A DNA stretch of 64,000 bases from Actinomadura violacea (GTDB lineage Bacteria > Actinomycetota > Actinomycetes > Streptosporangiales > Streptosporangiaceae), in NCBI RefSeq assembly GCF_017573465.1, contig NZ_JAGEPF010000005.1, positions 62,001 to 126,000 of the forward strand, written 5' to 3'. Shown here piece by piece: positions 1-8,827 of the stretch; the stretch's first letter is position 1; each line of letters begins with the position of its first letter. The position numbers and the translations under genes are program-made. The notes under the pieces are model-generated. The model searched no databases. It was not told the origin of the DNA and saw only the letters and a list, made by a program, of their open reading frames with translations.

Positions 1-1140
1 GTCCGGCGGTTCCTGGCCGGCCAGGAGGCGCAGCAAGGTGGTCTTGCCCGCACCGTTGAGGCCGAGGACGAGCAGGCGGCTGCCCCGGTCGACGGCCAGG
101 TCCACGCGGTCCAGTACCTGGTGGGCGCCGTAGGACTTGGACAGGCTGACGGCGCCGAGCGGCATCCGCCCGCATGCGGCGGGCTCGGGCAGCCGGATCC
201 TGGCGACCTTCTCCGCGCGGCGGGCCGGCTCCAGCTCCGCCAGCATCCGGTCCGCCCGACGGGCCATGCTCCTGGCCATGACGGCGGTAGCCGACCGCGC
301 CTTCATTTTGTCGGCTTGCGCGTGCAGGGCCGTCGCCTTGCGTTCGGCGTTGACCCGCTCGCGTGCTCGGCGGCGATCGTCGGTCTCCCGCTGGGTGAGA
401 TAGGTCTTCCAGCCGGTGTTGTGGATGTCGATGGTGGCGCGCTGCGGGTCGAGGTGGAAGACACGGTTGACCACGTCGGCGAGCAGCGCGGTGTCGTGGC
501 TGATCACCACCAGGCCGCCCTGGTGGCTCTGGAGGAAGGTGCGCAGCCAGGCGACGGAGTCGGCGTCCAGGTGGTTGGTCGGCTCGTCGAGCAGCAGCGT
601 GCCGCCGTGTCCGGCGAACAGGATGCGGGCGAGTTCCACCCGGCGCTTCTGGCCGCCGGACAGCGCGCCGACCGGTTCGCCCAGCACGCGTTCGGGCAGC
701 CCGAGACCGGCCGCGACCCGGGCGGCCTCGGCCTCGGCCGCGTACCCGCCGCCGGCCTGCAGGGCGGTCTCGGCGCGGGCGTAGGCGTTCATCGCCCGTT
801 CCAGCGCGGCGGGCCCGGCGGCGTCGGCCATGGCGGTCTCGGCCGCGCGCATCGCGCGCAGGGCCCGGTCCAAGCCGCGGGCGGACAGGATCCGGTCGGT
901 CACGGTGACGGCCGGGTCGGCCGTGCGGGAGTCTTGGGCCAGCAGGCCGACCGGACCGGTGTGCGTGATCGTCCCGGCGGAAGGCCTGGCCCGCCCGGCG
1001 AGGGCGGTCATCAAGGTGGTCTTGCCCGCGCCGTTGCGGCCGACCAGGCCGACGCGGTCGCCGGGAGAGACGGAGAAGGAGATGTCGCAGAGCAGCAGGC
1101 GGGCGCCCGCACGCAGCTCGACACCGCGAACGGTGATCAT
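1..1140 (-). CDS. ABC-F family ATP-binding protein, C-terminus off the left edge
   Basis: Cytosolic duplicated ABC ATPase of the ABC-F type, a family that acts on ribosomes (translation factors and antibiotic-resistance proteins). Reading leftwards from ATG 1138-1140, about 380 codons stay open to the window edge. The first domain carries Walker A GRNGAGKTT, signature LSGGQ and Walker B LLLDEPTNHLD. A charged linker rich in Arg, Ala and Glu follows, and the second domain begins with Walker A GLNGAGKTT. There are no membrane segments, which excludes a classical exporter. A GGAG lies about 9 nt before the start. Whether it is a resistance-type or housekeeping ABC-F cannot be told from this part. 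Confidence 0.9.
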   Translation of the reverse strand, partial: MITVRGVELRAGARLLLCDISFSVSPGDRVGLVGRNGAGKTTLMTALAGRARPSAGTITHTGPVGLLAQDSRTADPAVTVTDRILSARGLDRALRAMRAAETAMADAAGPAALERAMNAYARAETALQAGGGYAAEAEAARVAAGLGLPERVLGEPVGALSGGQKRRVELARILFAGHGGTLLLDEPTNHLDADSVAWLRTFLQSHQGGLVVISHDTALLADVVNRVFHLDPQRATIDIHNTGWKTYLTQRETDDRRRARERVNAERKATALHAQADKMKARSATAVMARSMARRADRMLAELEPARRAEKVARIRLPEPAACGRMPLGAVSLSKSYGAHQVLDRVDLAVDRGSRLLVLGLNGAGKTTLLRLLAGQEPPD

Positions 1141-1287
1141 GAGATAACACTCCGAGAAAGCCGAGGGACACACTTCTGGTGTGGAAGCGGGTCCTTCAGC
1201 TAGGAAACTCGGGGCGTGGACATGCATCCACGGTAACCCACGCCCTGCGAGCAGCGCATCCGCCATCTCCTTCCCACGAGGCGCAGT

Positions 1288-2211
1288 TCAGCCGGCGATC
1301 GAGATGACGAGCTTTCCGCGCACGTGGCCGGCGGCGGAGAGGTCCTGTGCCCGGGCGATCTCGGACAGCGGGAGGGTCTGCGCGATCGGGATGGTGACCT
1401 TGCCTGCGGCGACGGCGTCGATGACTTCCTGGAGGGCGTTCTCGAAGCCGGGCTCGATGCCCGTCACGATGATGCCGCCGCGCTGCCCGACCTCGGGGTC
1501 GAGGAGCGTGATGACCTTGTCATCGGCGCCGACCAGGCGGCGCAGCGCCTCGGCCTTCCCCCCGGTGACGAGATCGAACGCGGCGTCGAACATGCGGCCG
1601 CCCGCGGCCTCGCGGGCTGCGGTCTCCCAATCACCGGCGTAGTCGATCGGGGTCGCGCCGAGCGAGGCGAGGTGCTCCTGGTTGGCCGCGGACGCGGTGC
1701 CGATGACCCGGACGCGGCGGGCGACGGCGAGCTGGGTGAGGAACGTGCCGACTCCGCCGGCGGCGCCGTCCACGAAGATCAGCTGCCCCTCCTCGACACC
1801 TGCGAGCCCGAGGGCGCGCACGGCGGTGCTCCCGCCGACGCCGATGGTGGCGGCCACCTTCAGGTCGACGTTGTCAGGCACCTTGACCAGGGCGGCCACG
1901 TAGGTGACCGCGTACTCGGCGGCGGCGCCGCCCGGTGCCAGGCCCGCGACCCGGTCACCCACGACGAGGCCGGTGACGTGCTCGCCGATCGCGTCGACGG
2001 TCCCGGCGACGTCCATGCCGGTGATGGTCGGTCCGGCGAGCGGGGTGCCGTCGCTGAGCGTTCCGGCACGGAACTTGGAGTCGACCGGGTTGACGCTGGA
2101 GTAGACGACCTTGACGCGCACCATGCCCGGGCCGGGCTCGGGCATCGGGACGTCGGTGATCTCGAGGACGCCGCTGTCGCCGTACTCGCGGTAGAGGGCT
2201 GCCCGAGGCAT
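1288..2211 (-). CDS. NADP-dependent quinone-oxidoreductase-like protein (MDR superfamily)
   Basis: Zinc-independent medium-chain dehydrogenase/reductase of about 307 residues. It has an N-terminal GroES-like domain (MPRAALYREYGDSGVLEI), the NPVDSK motif typical of quinone oxidoreductases, and a Rossmann domain with DGAAGGVGTFLTQLA as the nucleotide-binding loop. No zinc cysteines are visible. The start at 2211 is chosen because AAGGGG sits just upstream and the family begins here; the reading frame continues upstream without homology. It is divergent from the truncated TetR gene at 2240, only 28 bp away, the usual layout for a regulator and its target. The substrate is unknown. Confidence 0.85.
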   Translation of the reverse strand: MPRAALYREYGDSGVLEITDVPMPEPGPGMVRVKVVYSSVNPVDSKFRAGTLSDGTPLAGPTITGMDVAGTVDAIGEHVTGLVVGDRVAGLAPGGAAAEYAVTYVAALVKVPDNVDLKVAATIGVGGSTAVRALGLAGVEEGQLIFVDGAAGGVGTFLTQLAVARRVRVIGTASAANQEHLASLGATPIDYAGDWETAAREAAGGRMFDAAFDLVTGGKAEALRRLVGADDKVITLLDPEVGQRGGIIVTGIEPGFENALQEVIDAVAAGKVTIPIAQTLPLSEIARAQDLSAAGHVRGKLVISIAG

Positions 2212-2239
2212 GAAGGGTCCCCTTGTCTTCATCGTCGTC

Positions 2240-2536
2240 ATGGGCATCTCCGATGCGGAGCGGAACCGGCGGGCGATCCTGGACACGGCGGCCGGGATGT
2301 TCGCCGAGCAGGGCATGCGCCTCACTCTGGAACAGATCGCCAAGGCCGCGGGGATCGGCGTCGGCACGATCTATCGCCGCTTCCCCACCCTGGACGCGCT
2401 CATCGACGAACTGGTCGGCGAGCGGATCCGCTGGTGGGCCGACCACGTCACGGAGGGCCGGCCGGGCGCGCCCGCGGCGTCGCCCAGTGATGATCAGTGT
2501 CGCTGGTCAGTGGGGCGTGCGCGGTGTTCGGTGTAG
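2240..2536 (+). pseudogene. TetR-family regulator, truncated after the DNA-binding domain
   Basis: About 98 codons from ATG 2240. Residues 1-60 form a normal TetR helix-turn-helix domain (RRAILDTAAGMFAEQG, then TLEQIAKAAGIGVGTIYRRFP). TetR proteins usually run to about 190 residues; here the ligand-binding domain is lost after HVTEGRPG and the frame runs on for about 30 unrelated codons into the 3' end of the convergent YihY gene. It is divergent from the oxidoreductase at 1288-2211, which it probably once controlled. Without the dimerisation and effector domain it is unlikely to be inducible. A sequencing or assembly artefact cannot be excluded. Confidence 0.8.
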
Positions 2537-3366
2537 AGGCGGCCCAGGACTGAGCCGAGGTGGACGACGACTCCGACCGCGACCAGCCAGGACATGATCA
2601 CCATGACGACGCCGATGGGTCCGTAGCTCGCCCGGTTGGCGACGATCTGGTCGGAGAAGAAGTGGGACGAGAACACGCCCAGGCCCACCCAGCACACGCT
2701 CGTCGCCAGCGCGGACGGGAGGAGCGCACGCCAGCCGATGCCCTTTCCGAGCAGGATCCTCATGGTCCACCACCAGAACAGGGTCGCCAGCGCCAGTCCG
2801 GAGAAGATCTGGAGGACCGGCCCGCCGAACGCGCCCGAGACGTGTCCGAGCCCGGCCTGGGAGGCGCCGTATCCGAGGAGGCCGGCCAGCCAGCAGAGCT
2901 GGGCCGGCGAGTCCCGCATGCCGCGGCTCCGCACGTCGAAGACGCGCTGGTACCAGTGCTGCAGCGTGCCGGCGACCGCCATCGCTCCGAGGATCAGCAG
3001 GAGGGCGCTGGCCACGGTGAACGAGCCGGCGGGCGGGACGGCCGTGAAAAGGTCCGCTACGGCGCGTGAGGCGGGCTGGTCGAGGCCCAGCCAACCGGTG
3101 ATCACTTCTGCGGTGCTCCGCCCGGCGGCGGCGGTGAGCACGATGAGGAACGGGAAGAAGCAGAGGATCGCCAGCGCGGCCAGCTGGAAGGAGTTGCCGA
3201 AGAAGTCGATCGCCGTGAGCCGGGCCCACAGGGGGTTCCGCCCGACCACCTTCAGGCGCGGGACGGTGCTCTCGATCTTCGGCCGCACGTGCACGCCGTG
3301 CGAGCGCCCGGGGCTGCGGCCGGGTGTTGCTCGGCTCGCGCCAGTGGTCCTCCTGCCGCTCGGCAT
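2494..3366 (-). CDS. YihY/BrkB-family integral membrane protein
   Basis: 290 residues. After a basic, low-complexity N-terminus the sequence matches the YihY/BrkB pattern: LTAIDFFGNSFQLAALAILCF (first hydrophobic segment), later FFPFLIVLTAAAG, then about five further membrane segments ending in VMVIMSWLVAVGVVVHLG and a short polar tail. Family members are inner-membrane proteins of uncertain role, once wrongly called RNase BN. The 3' end overlaps the truncated TetR frame by 43 bp, so the deletion or insertion that shortened tetR seems to have brought this gene in. The exact start is uncertain; ATG 3366 is simply the longest. Confidence 0.8.
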   Translation of the reverse strand: MPSGRRTTGASRATPGRSPGRSHGVHVRPKIESTVPRLKVVGRNPLWARLTAIDFFGNSFQLAALAILCFFPFLIVLTAAAGRSTAEVITGWLGLDQPASRAVADLFTAVPPAGSFTVASALLLILGAMAVAGTLQHWYQRVFDVRSRGMRDSPAQLCWLAGLLGYGASQAGLGHVSGAFGGPVLQIFSGLALATLFWWWTMRILLGKGIGWRALLPSALATSVCWVGLGVFSSHFFSDQIVANRASYGPIGVVMVIMSWLVAVGVVVHLGSVLGRLYTEHRARPTDQRH

Positions 3367-3462
3367 GGGTCGGTCCTCGATCGGATCGGGCTGAGCTTCG
3401 GCACTTTCTCAGCCCTCATGCAGGTCATGCCCGGTACGGCGCCGGTAACTCCCGGCGTGCGT

Positions 3463-5877
3463 TCAGGTGAGCGTCAGTCGGTAGGAGCCGTGGGCGCAGC
3501 CGGTGAGCATCCAGCCGCCTTCGACTTGTGGCGTGTCGATCTGGTCGATGCCGGACGCGGTGGGGGTGGGGCGGGTGCTTCCCGGCACCCAGACCTTCAG
3601 AGTGCAACTGCCTGCGGATGATCTGCCGGTGAGCTGGAACTTCCGTGGCTGTGAGGGCCGGCCGCCGGGGAGGGATCGCAGTGAGGTGATGATGCCCGGG
3701 GCCGCGTGCGGGAAGGCGCGGGAGATCTCCTGGACGGCGGCCGCGTCGCGGGGCAGGAAGCGTTGCGTGGCGCAGTCGAGGTTGTTGAGTCCGTTGCCGG
3801 TGGGTCCGGTGCCGTTCTGCGGGTCGCCGCACGCCTGTTTCCAGACCCAGAACGCGCCGCCGATCGCGTCGTCGTCCTCGTGGCGGGCGTAGCGGTGCAG
3901 CCGGTCGGCCACGGGGCCGTCGTCGCCCCAGAATCCCCATTCGCCGCTCCAGACCGGCATGTCGCCGGCGGCGCGGCGGGCGAGGACGAAGCCGTGCTCG
4001 ACCGAGGTCATGACGGGGAGGCCGAGCGAGGCGTCCATGGTGATCGACTCGGCGTACAGGTGGGGCGCGAAGACGATGTCGGGGTCGGAGGCGAAGGAGC
4101 CGCGCGGGACCGCGTCGAACCCGGTGCCGGACCAGAAGATGCTCGGTTCGACGAACAGCGGGTGCGGGCGGCTTTCGGCGCCGCGGATCGCGTGCAGGAC
4201 GCGGTCGTAGAAGCGGCCGAGCAGCAGCGTCGAGGTCAGCGGCGCCTGCTCGCCGAAGCCCGGCTCGTTGAGCGGGTCGAATCCGGCGACCGCGGGGTCG
4301 GCGCCGAAGCGTGCGGCGAGCATGGCCCACACCTTGGCCAGGCGGCTCTGGACGCCGTCGCGGTCGTAGTAGAAGTTGGTGAACGCGCGGTCCCCGGCGG
4401 GCGAGATGTCGCGTCCGGTGAACTGGCAGCGGGGCGCGCCGTCGGTCTTGGTCGCCCAGGCCGGCGCGCCGTCGTAGCCGTCCATCCGGGACGTGCCCGG
4501 CGGGCAGGACGTTCCGCGGGGGGTGGGCGCGTTGCTCCAGCCGTCCTGGTGCATGTCGATCACCGTGTACAGCCCGTGCTTCTTCGCCCAGGCCACGGCC
4601 TGGTCGATCCGCCGCAGGTACCCCTCGTCGTACTGGGCGGGGCGCGGTTCGATCCGCGACCACGACACCCCTAGGCGCACCACGTTCAGTCCGAGCGCGG
4701 CCATCTGCGCGAAGTCGTCCTCGCTGAGCGGCAGCGTCGCCGGGACGCCCGGGCGCGGCGCGTAGAAGTCGACCAGCTGGTTGACGTTCACTCCGCGGAG
4801 CAGGACCTGCCGTCCCTCGCCGTCGACGATCCGCGGATGCTTCCCCCGGACGACCCGCAATGCCGACGGCTCCGTCCCGGCCGCGGCGACGACGGCCTTG
4901 CGGGGCGCGGGCGGCGGCTCGGGACGCGTGGCGGCCACCGCCCCGGCCGCGCCGGCCGCCACGACGGCGGTGACCAGGGCCGTCGCCGGGACGGTCCGCG
5001 CCGCGGGCCACCGGAATGCGCCGCGGGCGGCCAGGAAGGCGAGCAACCCGGGCGCCCAGCCGACGGCGGCCCCCAAGGACGCGCCTTCGCCGAGACGGAC
5101 CCACAACGCGGCGGGCGTCTGCAAGGGAGCACCCGGTCCGTCCACGACCACCAGCCCGGCGACCTGGACGGCTCCGAGGACGATGCCCGCCCACATCGCG
5201 GCCAGCCATCCGCCGAGGAAGGCCCCGGCGGGCGTGCGGGACCGGCGTGCAAAGGTCCGCTGCGTGCGGGCGAGCGCGAGGAACAGGACCAGCAGACCGG
5301 CGAGGAGCCCGGCCGCTCCCCCATGCGGGGAGGCCGACGGGAGCCCGTGCGGCAGGTCTCGTGACCAGTGCGAGGACACCCACGGCCCGGTCATCGCGAC
5401 CACCGCGACATTGATCGCCGCGATCGGCCAGTGCGCGCGGTGCGCGGGCTCCTCGTCCCGACGCTCGCCGACCCGTATGAGGAGGGTCGCCGCGGCAGGG
5501 ACGAGTGCGTACAGGGCGGCTTTGGGGACGGTGAAGCTCGTCGCCCACAGCAGGTCGGCGACGTTCAGCCCGGGCACGGTCGCCGCGAGCGCCATGGCGG
5601 CCTTCGCGACCACGGCGGCCAGCACGAACCCCGCCCACACCGTCGCGAACCGCGTCCGCCGTCCGAGATGTCCGAATGCCGCCGCGACGAGCGCCGTGCC
5701 CGCGAGCAGCAGCGGCACGTAGACGACCAAGGGCGCCACCTGCCACCGCGCCGCCTGCATCAGACGCCCGGGCATCCCCAGCAGCGCGAAGAACCCGACC
5801 GGATCGAGCAGCGCTCCGGCGAGAAGGAGGCCCAGGACCACGCCCACGACCGTTGGCACGAGCCATCGCGAACCCAT
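3463..5877 (-). CDS. Multi-pass membrane protein fused to GH5 endoglycoceramidase-like domain
   Basis: About 804 residues from ATG 5877, chosen because AGGAG lies 6 nt upstream. Residues 5 to about 315 contain roughly eight hydrophobic segments in an unrecognised membrane domain. A Pro/Ala linker leads to a glycoside hydrolase family 5 barrel (about 340-730). Diagnostic motifs are LLRGVNVNQ, VVRLGVSWSRIEP, VIDMHQDGWS (typical of endoglycoceramidases), PLNEPGFG with acid/base Glu near 538, FAPHLYAES, and SGEWGFWG with nucleophile Glu near 646. A C-terminal beta-rich region follows. Endoglycoceramidases cut between glycan and ceramide of glycosphingolipids; related GH5 enzymes act on other glycolipids. 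The long membrane domain is unusual, since known enzymes are secreted or lipoprotein-like. The catalytic face should be extracellular. Confidence 0.8.
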   Translation of the reverse strand: MGSRWLVPTVVGVVLGLLLAGALLDPVGFFALLGMPGRLMQAARWQVAPLVVYVPLLLAGTALVAAAFGHLGRRTRFATVWAGFVLAAVVAKAAMALAATVPGLNVADLLWATSFTVPKAALYALVPAAATLLIRVGERRDEEPAHRAHWPIAAINVAVVAMTGPWVSSHWSRDLPHGLPSASPHGGAAGLLAGLLVLFLALARTQRTFARRSRTPAGAFLGGWLAAMWAGIVLGAVQVAGLVVVDGPGAPLQTPAALWVRLGEGASLGAAVGWAPGLLAFLAARGAFRWPAARTVPATALVTAVVAAGAAGAVAATRPEPPPAPRKAVVAAAGTEPSALRVVRGKHPRIVDGEGRQVLLRGVNVNQLVDFYAPRPGVPATLPLSEDDFAQMAALGLNVVRLGVSWSRIEPRPAQYDEGYLRRIDQAVAWAKKHGLYTVIDMHQDGWSNAPTPRGTSCPPGTSRMDGYDGAPAWATKTDGAPRCQFTGRDISPAGDRAFTNFYYDRDGVQSRLAKVWAMLAARFGADPAVAGFDPLNEPGFGEQAPLTSTLLLGRFYDRVLHAIRGAESRPHPLFVEPSIFWSGTGFDAVPRGSFASDPDIVFAPHLYAESITMDASLGLPVMTSVEHGFVLARRAAGDMPVWSGEWGFWGDDGPVADRLHRYARHEDDDAIGGAFWVWKQACGDPQNGTGPTGNGLNNLDCATQRFLPRDAAAVQEISRAFPHAAPGIITSLRSLPGGRPSQPRKFQLTGRSSAGSCTLKVWVPGSTRPTPTASGIDQIDTPQVEGGWMLTGCAHGSYRLTLT

Positions 5878-5950
5878 GCGATCTCCTTCACCGGGGACCG
5901 CCAAAATACATGAGCAAGTCTCACATTTACTAGGTCCACAAAAGATGAGA

Positions 5951-5994
5951 CCTGTTCACTTTCTGCCTCTGGTCTGGTACTGATCTTGAACAGG
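5951..5994. promoter_or_regulatory. Inverted repeat in the divergent promoter region 5878-6029
   Basis: CCTGTTCA at 5951-5958 and its complement TGAACAGG at 5987-5994 are separated by 28 bp; flanking GAG/CTC bases extend the similarity. A second short pair, GTCTCA and TGAGAC, lies just to the left (about 5917-5952). The region separates the GH5 membrane protein (minus) and the secreted hydrolase (plus), so a shared operator is plausible. It is noticeably AT-richer than its surroundings. No confident -35/-10 pair was found. Confidence 0.4.
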
Positions 5995-6029
5995 CTCCCA
6001 AGGCACTCCTCTCCCCCAAGGTGTGACGA

Positions 6030-7670
6030 ATGACCATCCCCCGCCTTCGCGCCGCGCTCGCGGCGCTATCGGTCGCCCTGCTCCTGGCGGTGTCGCCGCA
6101 ACCGTCCGCGGCCGCGGACGGCACCCCGGTCGTGGACGTCGGCGCGACCGGCGCCCCGTTCAAGGGCACGACCGCCGACGGCCAGGTGCGCGGATACCTC
6201 GACGCGCACAGCCACCTGATGTCCTACCTGGGCTTCGGCGGATCGCTGATGTGCGGTGAGACGTTCGATCCGGGCGGTCCGGCCGCCGCCCTCAAGGACT
6301 GCCCGGACCACGCCCCGAACGGCATCCCCGCCTGGTTCGAGAACTTCACCCGCAAGGGCACCCCGTTCGGCTCCCACGACACCACCGGATGGCCGACGTT
6401 CAAGGACTGGCCCGCCTACGACTCCTTCACGCACGAGCAGACCTGGTACAAGTGGATCGAGCGGTCATGGCGCGCCGGGCAGCGCGTCCTGGTGAACCAG
6501 CTCGTCGACAACCGCACGCTGTGCGAGATCTACCCGCTGAAGAAGTACCCGTGCGACGAGATGGAGACCATCCGGCGCCAGGCCAAGGCCACCTACGCGC
6601 TCCAGGCCTTCGTCGACCGCGAGAACGGCGGCGCGGGCAAGGGCTGGTTCCGTGTCGTGACCAGCCCGGAGCAGGCGCGGCGGGTCATCGAGCAGGGCAA
6701 GCTCGCCGTCGTGCTGGGCATCGAGACCTCCGAGCCGTTCGGCTGCCGCGAGGTGTACGGCAAGCCCCGATGCACCAAGGCCGACATCGACCGGGGCCTG
6801 GACGAGGTGCAGAAACTCGGCGTCTCGTCGATGTTCCTCTGCCACAAGTTCGACAACGCGCTGTGCGGCGTCCGGTACGACGCCGACACCACGGGCGTCA
6901 TCATGAACCTCGGCCAGTTCGTCGGGTCGGGCCGGTTCTGGCAGGCCGACCGCTGCACGGCGCCCGAGCACGACAATCCGATCATGCCGTCCGGTCAGCT
7001 CGGCGACCTGCTCGCCGGGCCGCTCGGCGGGCTGCGCAAGCTCGGCGTGACGGTGCCGGTGTATCCGAGCGCGCCGCTGTGCAACGCCAACGGGCTCACC
7101 GACCTCGGCGCGTACACGCTGCGCGGCATGGTCAAGCGAAAGATGATCATCGAGCTGGACCACATGAGCGCCAAGGCGGCGGGCCAGTCGCTGAACCTGC
7201 TGGAGAAGGCGCGCTACCCCGGCGTGATCTCCTCGCACAGCTGGTCGGACGAGCACTACCTGAGCCGCGTCTACCGGCTCGGCGGCATGGTCACCTCCTA
7301 CGCCTCGTCCGCGCCGCAGTTCATCACGGGATGGAAGCAGGCCAAGGCGCAGGCCGACCCCAGGTACCTCTTCGGCTACGGGTACGGCCTGGACGCCAAC
7401 GGGATGGGGCCGCTGCCCGCGCCGCGCACCACCGCCGCCGCGGACCCGCTGAAGTACCCGTTCAGGTCCCCGGTCGACCCCGGCGTCACGCTCACCAGGC
7501 AGAAGACCGGCGTGCGGACCTGGGACCTCAACACCGACGGCGTCGCCAACTACGGGCTCGTCCCGGACTGGATCGCCGACCTGCGGCACGTCGGCGGCGG
7601 CGGGATCACCGATGACATGGCCAAGGGCGCCGAGGCGTACCTGGAGATGTGGCAGCGCGCGAAGAAGTAG
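6030..7670 (+). CDS. Secreted metal-dependent hydrolase, membrane-dipeptidase (M19)-like
   Basis: 546 residues with a Sec signal peptide (ALAALSVALLLAVSPQP, cleavage near PSAAA-DG, about residue 29). An amidohydrolase-type metal site is visible: DAHSH with His60 and His62, GIETSEPFG as the candidate bridging acidic residue, ELDHMS, and GVISSHSW near the end of the barrel. This order resembles renal-dipeptidase-like M19 enzymes, although the protein is longer than the usual 320-400 residues and Cys-rich (MCGE, LCEIYPLKKYPC). It is probably extracellular. It is divergent from the glycolipid hydrolase, so the two may attack the same host or environmental glycolipid or peptide. The substrate is not known. 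Confidence 0.7.
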   Translation: MTIPRLRAALAALSVALLLAVSPQPSAAADGTPVVDVGATGAPFKGTTADGQVRGYLDAHSHLMSYLGFGGSLMCGETFDPGGPAAALKDCPDHAPNGIPAWFENFTRKGTPFGSHDTTGWPTFKDWPAYDSFTHEQTWYKWIERSWRAGQRVLVNQLVDNRTLCEIYPLKKYPCDEMETIRRQAKATYALQAFVDRENGGAGKGWFRVVTSPEQARRVIEQGKLAVVLGIETSEPFGCREVYGKPRCTKADIDRGLDEVQKLGVSSMFLCHKFDNALCGVRYDADTTGVIMNLGQFVGSGRFWQADRCTAPEHDNPIMPSGQLGDLLAGPLGGLRKLGVTVPVYPSAPLCNANGLTDLGAYTLRGMVKRKMIIELDHMSAKAAGQSLNLLEKARYPGVISSHSWSDEHYLSRVYRLGGMVTSYASSAPQFITGWKQAKAQADPRYLFGYGYGLDANGMGPLPAPRTTAAADPLKYPFRSPVDPGVTLTRQKTGVRTWDLNTDGVANYGLVPDWIADLRHVGGGGITDDMAKGAEAYLEMWQRAKK

Positions 7671-7708
7671 CCCGCCGCCCATCGCCCAGGTGGCGCCGGC
7701 ACCGCGGC

Positions 7709-7744
7709 GGAAGGGCCCGGCCGCATCGGCGGCCGGGCCCTTCC
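7709..7744. terminator. Strong hairpin terminator
   Basis: Perfect 16-bp arms (7709-7724 and 7729-7744) around the tetraloop ATCG, 38 bp after the hydrolase stop. There is no T-run, as is common in actinomycetes. It lies between the convergent hydrolase and lacI remnant, so it may serve both. Confidence 0.85.
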
Positions 7745-7755
7745 GGTCGGGCGGA

Positions 7756-8822
7756 TCATGCCCTGCTCTGCTCGCGGGCGGCTCGGGTGGTCCGGGGCGT
7801 CGAGGAGGCGCGGACGTCGAGACGTGCCGTGAAGAGGCGGCCTCGGGGGGCGTCGCGTCCTTCGAAGGCGTTCACGAGAAGTTCCACGCCGGCCTTGGCG
7901 GTCTCCGCGGGCAGGAAGCTGAGCGTGGTGACGGACGGGTCGCTGTGGGCGGCGGTGGGGTCCTCGGTCGTGGCCACCAGGAGCAGGTCGCCGGGGACGG
8001 ACAGGCCGTGCCGGCGGAGCCTGTCCAGCAGCAGCGGCGGGCTGGTCTCGACCAGCGTGAACAGCGCGTCGGGCGGCTCGCCGGCCGCCGCGAGCAGTTC
8101 GTCGACCGCCTCAAGCGCCTGCGAATGGCCCGGTGCGGTGGTGGCCGTGAGCAGCGGCTCCTGCCCGTGCTCGTCGCACCAGGCCCGGTAGGCGCGCTCG
8201 GACTCCTCGAAGAAGCTGGAGGTGGACGTCGCGGTGACCAGCCCGATGCGGCGCGCCCCCGAGGAGGCCAGATGCTCCAGGACGTCCCGTGCGGCGGCGG
8301 CGTAGTCGAAGTCCACCCAGCGCCCCAGGGCCTCCGCGTCGCCGGCCTCGCCGGACGCGCCGGACGCGCCTGACGCGCCCAGTGCGCGGCGGTCGCTCAC
8401 CACGGGGATCCCGGCGGAGAGGAAGTCGGCGACCATCGGGTCGTCCGCCGTGGGATCGATGACGATGGCGCCGTCCAAGGGCAGGTCCAGCCACCAGTCG
8501 CCCGGTGAGGTCGTGGGCAGCAGGACGATGCCGTAGCCGTGCCCGAGGGCGGTGCGGCCGGCGGCGTTGGCGAGCTGGGAGAAGTAGGCGAACTCGGAGT
8601 AGACCCAGGGCGTCTCGGAGTACTCACGGACCGCGAGCCCCAGCAGCCTTGTGCGCCCCGAGCGCAGCAGGCGCGCGTGGCGTTCGGGCGGTAGCCGAGG
8701 CGGTGGGCGACGTCGCGGACGTGGCGGCGCGTGGCCTCGGGCAGCCGGCCGGACCCGTTCAGCGCGGCCGACACGGTCGTCTTGGAGACGCCGGCGGCCC
8801 GGGCGACGTCGACCAGCCGGAC
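7756..8822 (-). pseudogene. LacI-family transcriptional regulator, frameshifted and without a start
   Basis: The N-terminal helix-turn-helix (VRLVDVARAAGVSKTTVSAAL, then RRHVRDVAHRLGYRPNAT, 8822 down to about 8680) lies in one frame. The ligand-binding domain (ARLLRSGRTRLLGLAV through RLDVRASS) lies in another. Aligning the family pattern YRPNATARLLRSG to the DNA shows one base missing near 8672-8678 in a GCGCGCG run. The codon before the first Val of the LacI motif is CGA, not a start, so the start codon is also gone. The effector-binding domain is otherwise intact (7756-8660). A sequencing error could explain the frameshift but not easily the lost start. Confidence 0.8.
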
Positions 8823-8827
8823 TCGCG

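Noticed and set aside
1169..1183. CACAC/GTGTG hairpin upstream of the ABC-F gene as a possible attenuator
   Set aside because: Only 5-bp arms and no leader peptide or run of T; too weak to call a regulatory element.
121..1203. 360-codon plus-strand frame at the left end
   Set aside because: It is the reverse shadow of the ABC-F gene, which has Walker A/B and signature motifs on the minus strand; the plus frame has no domain.
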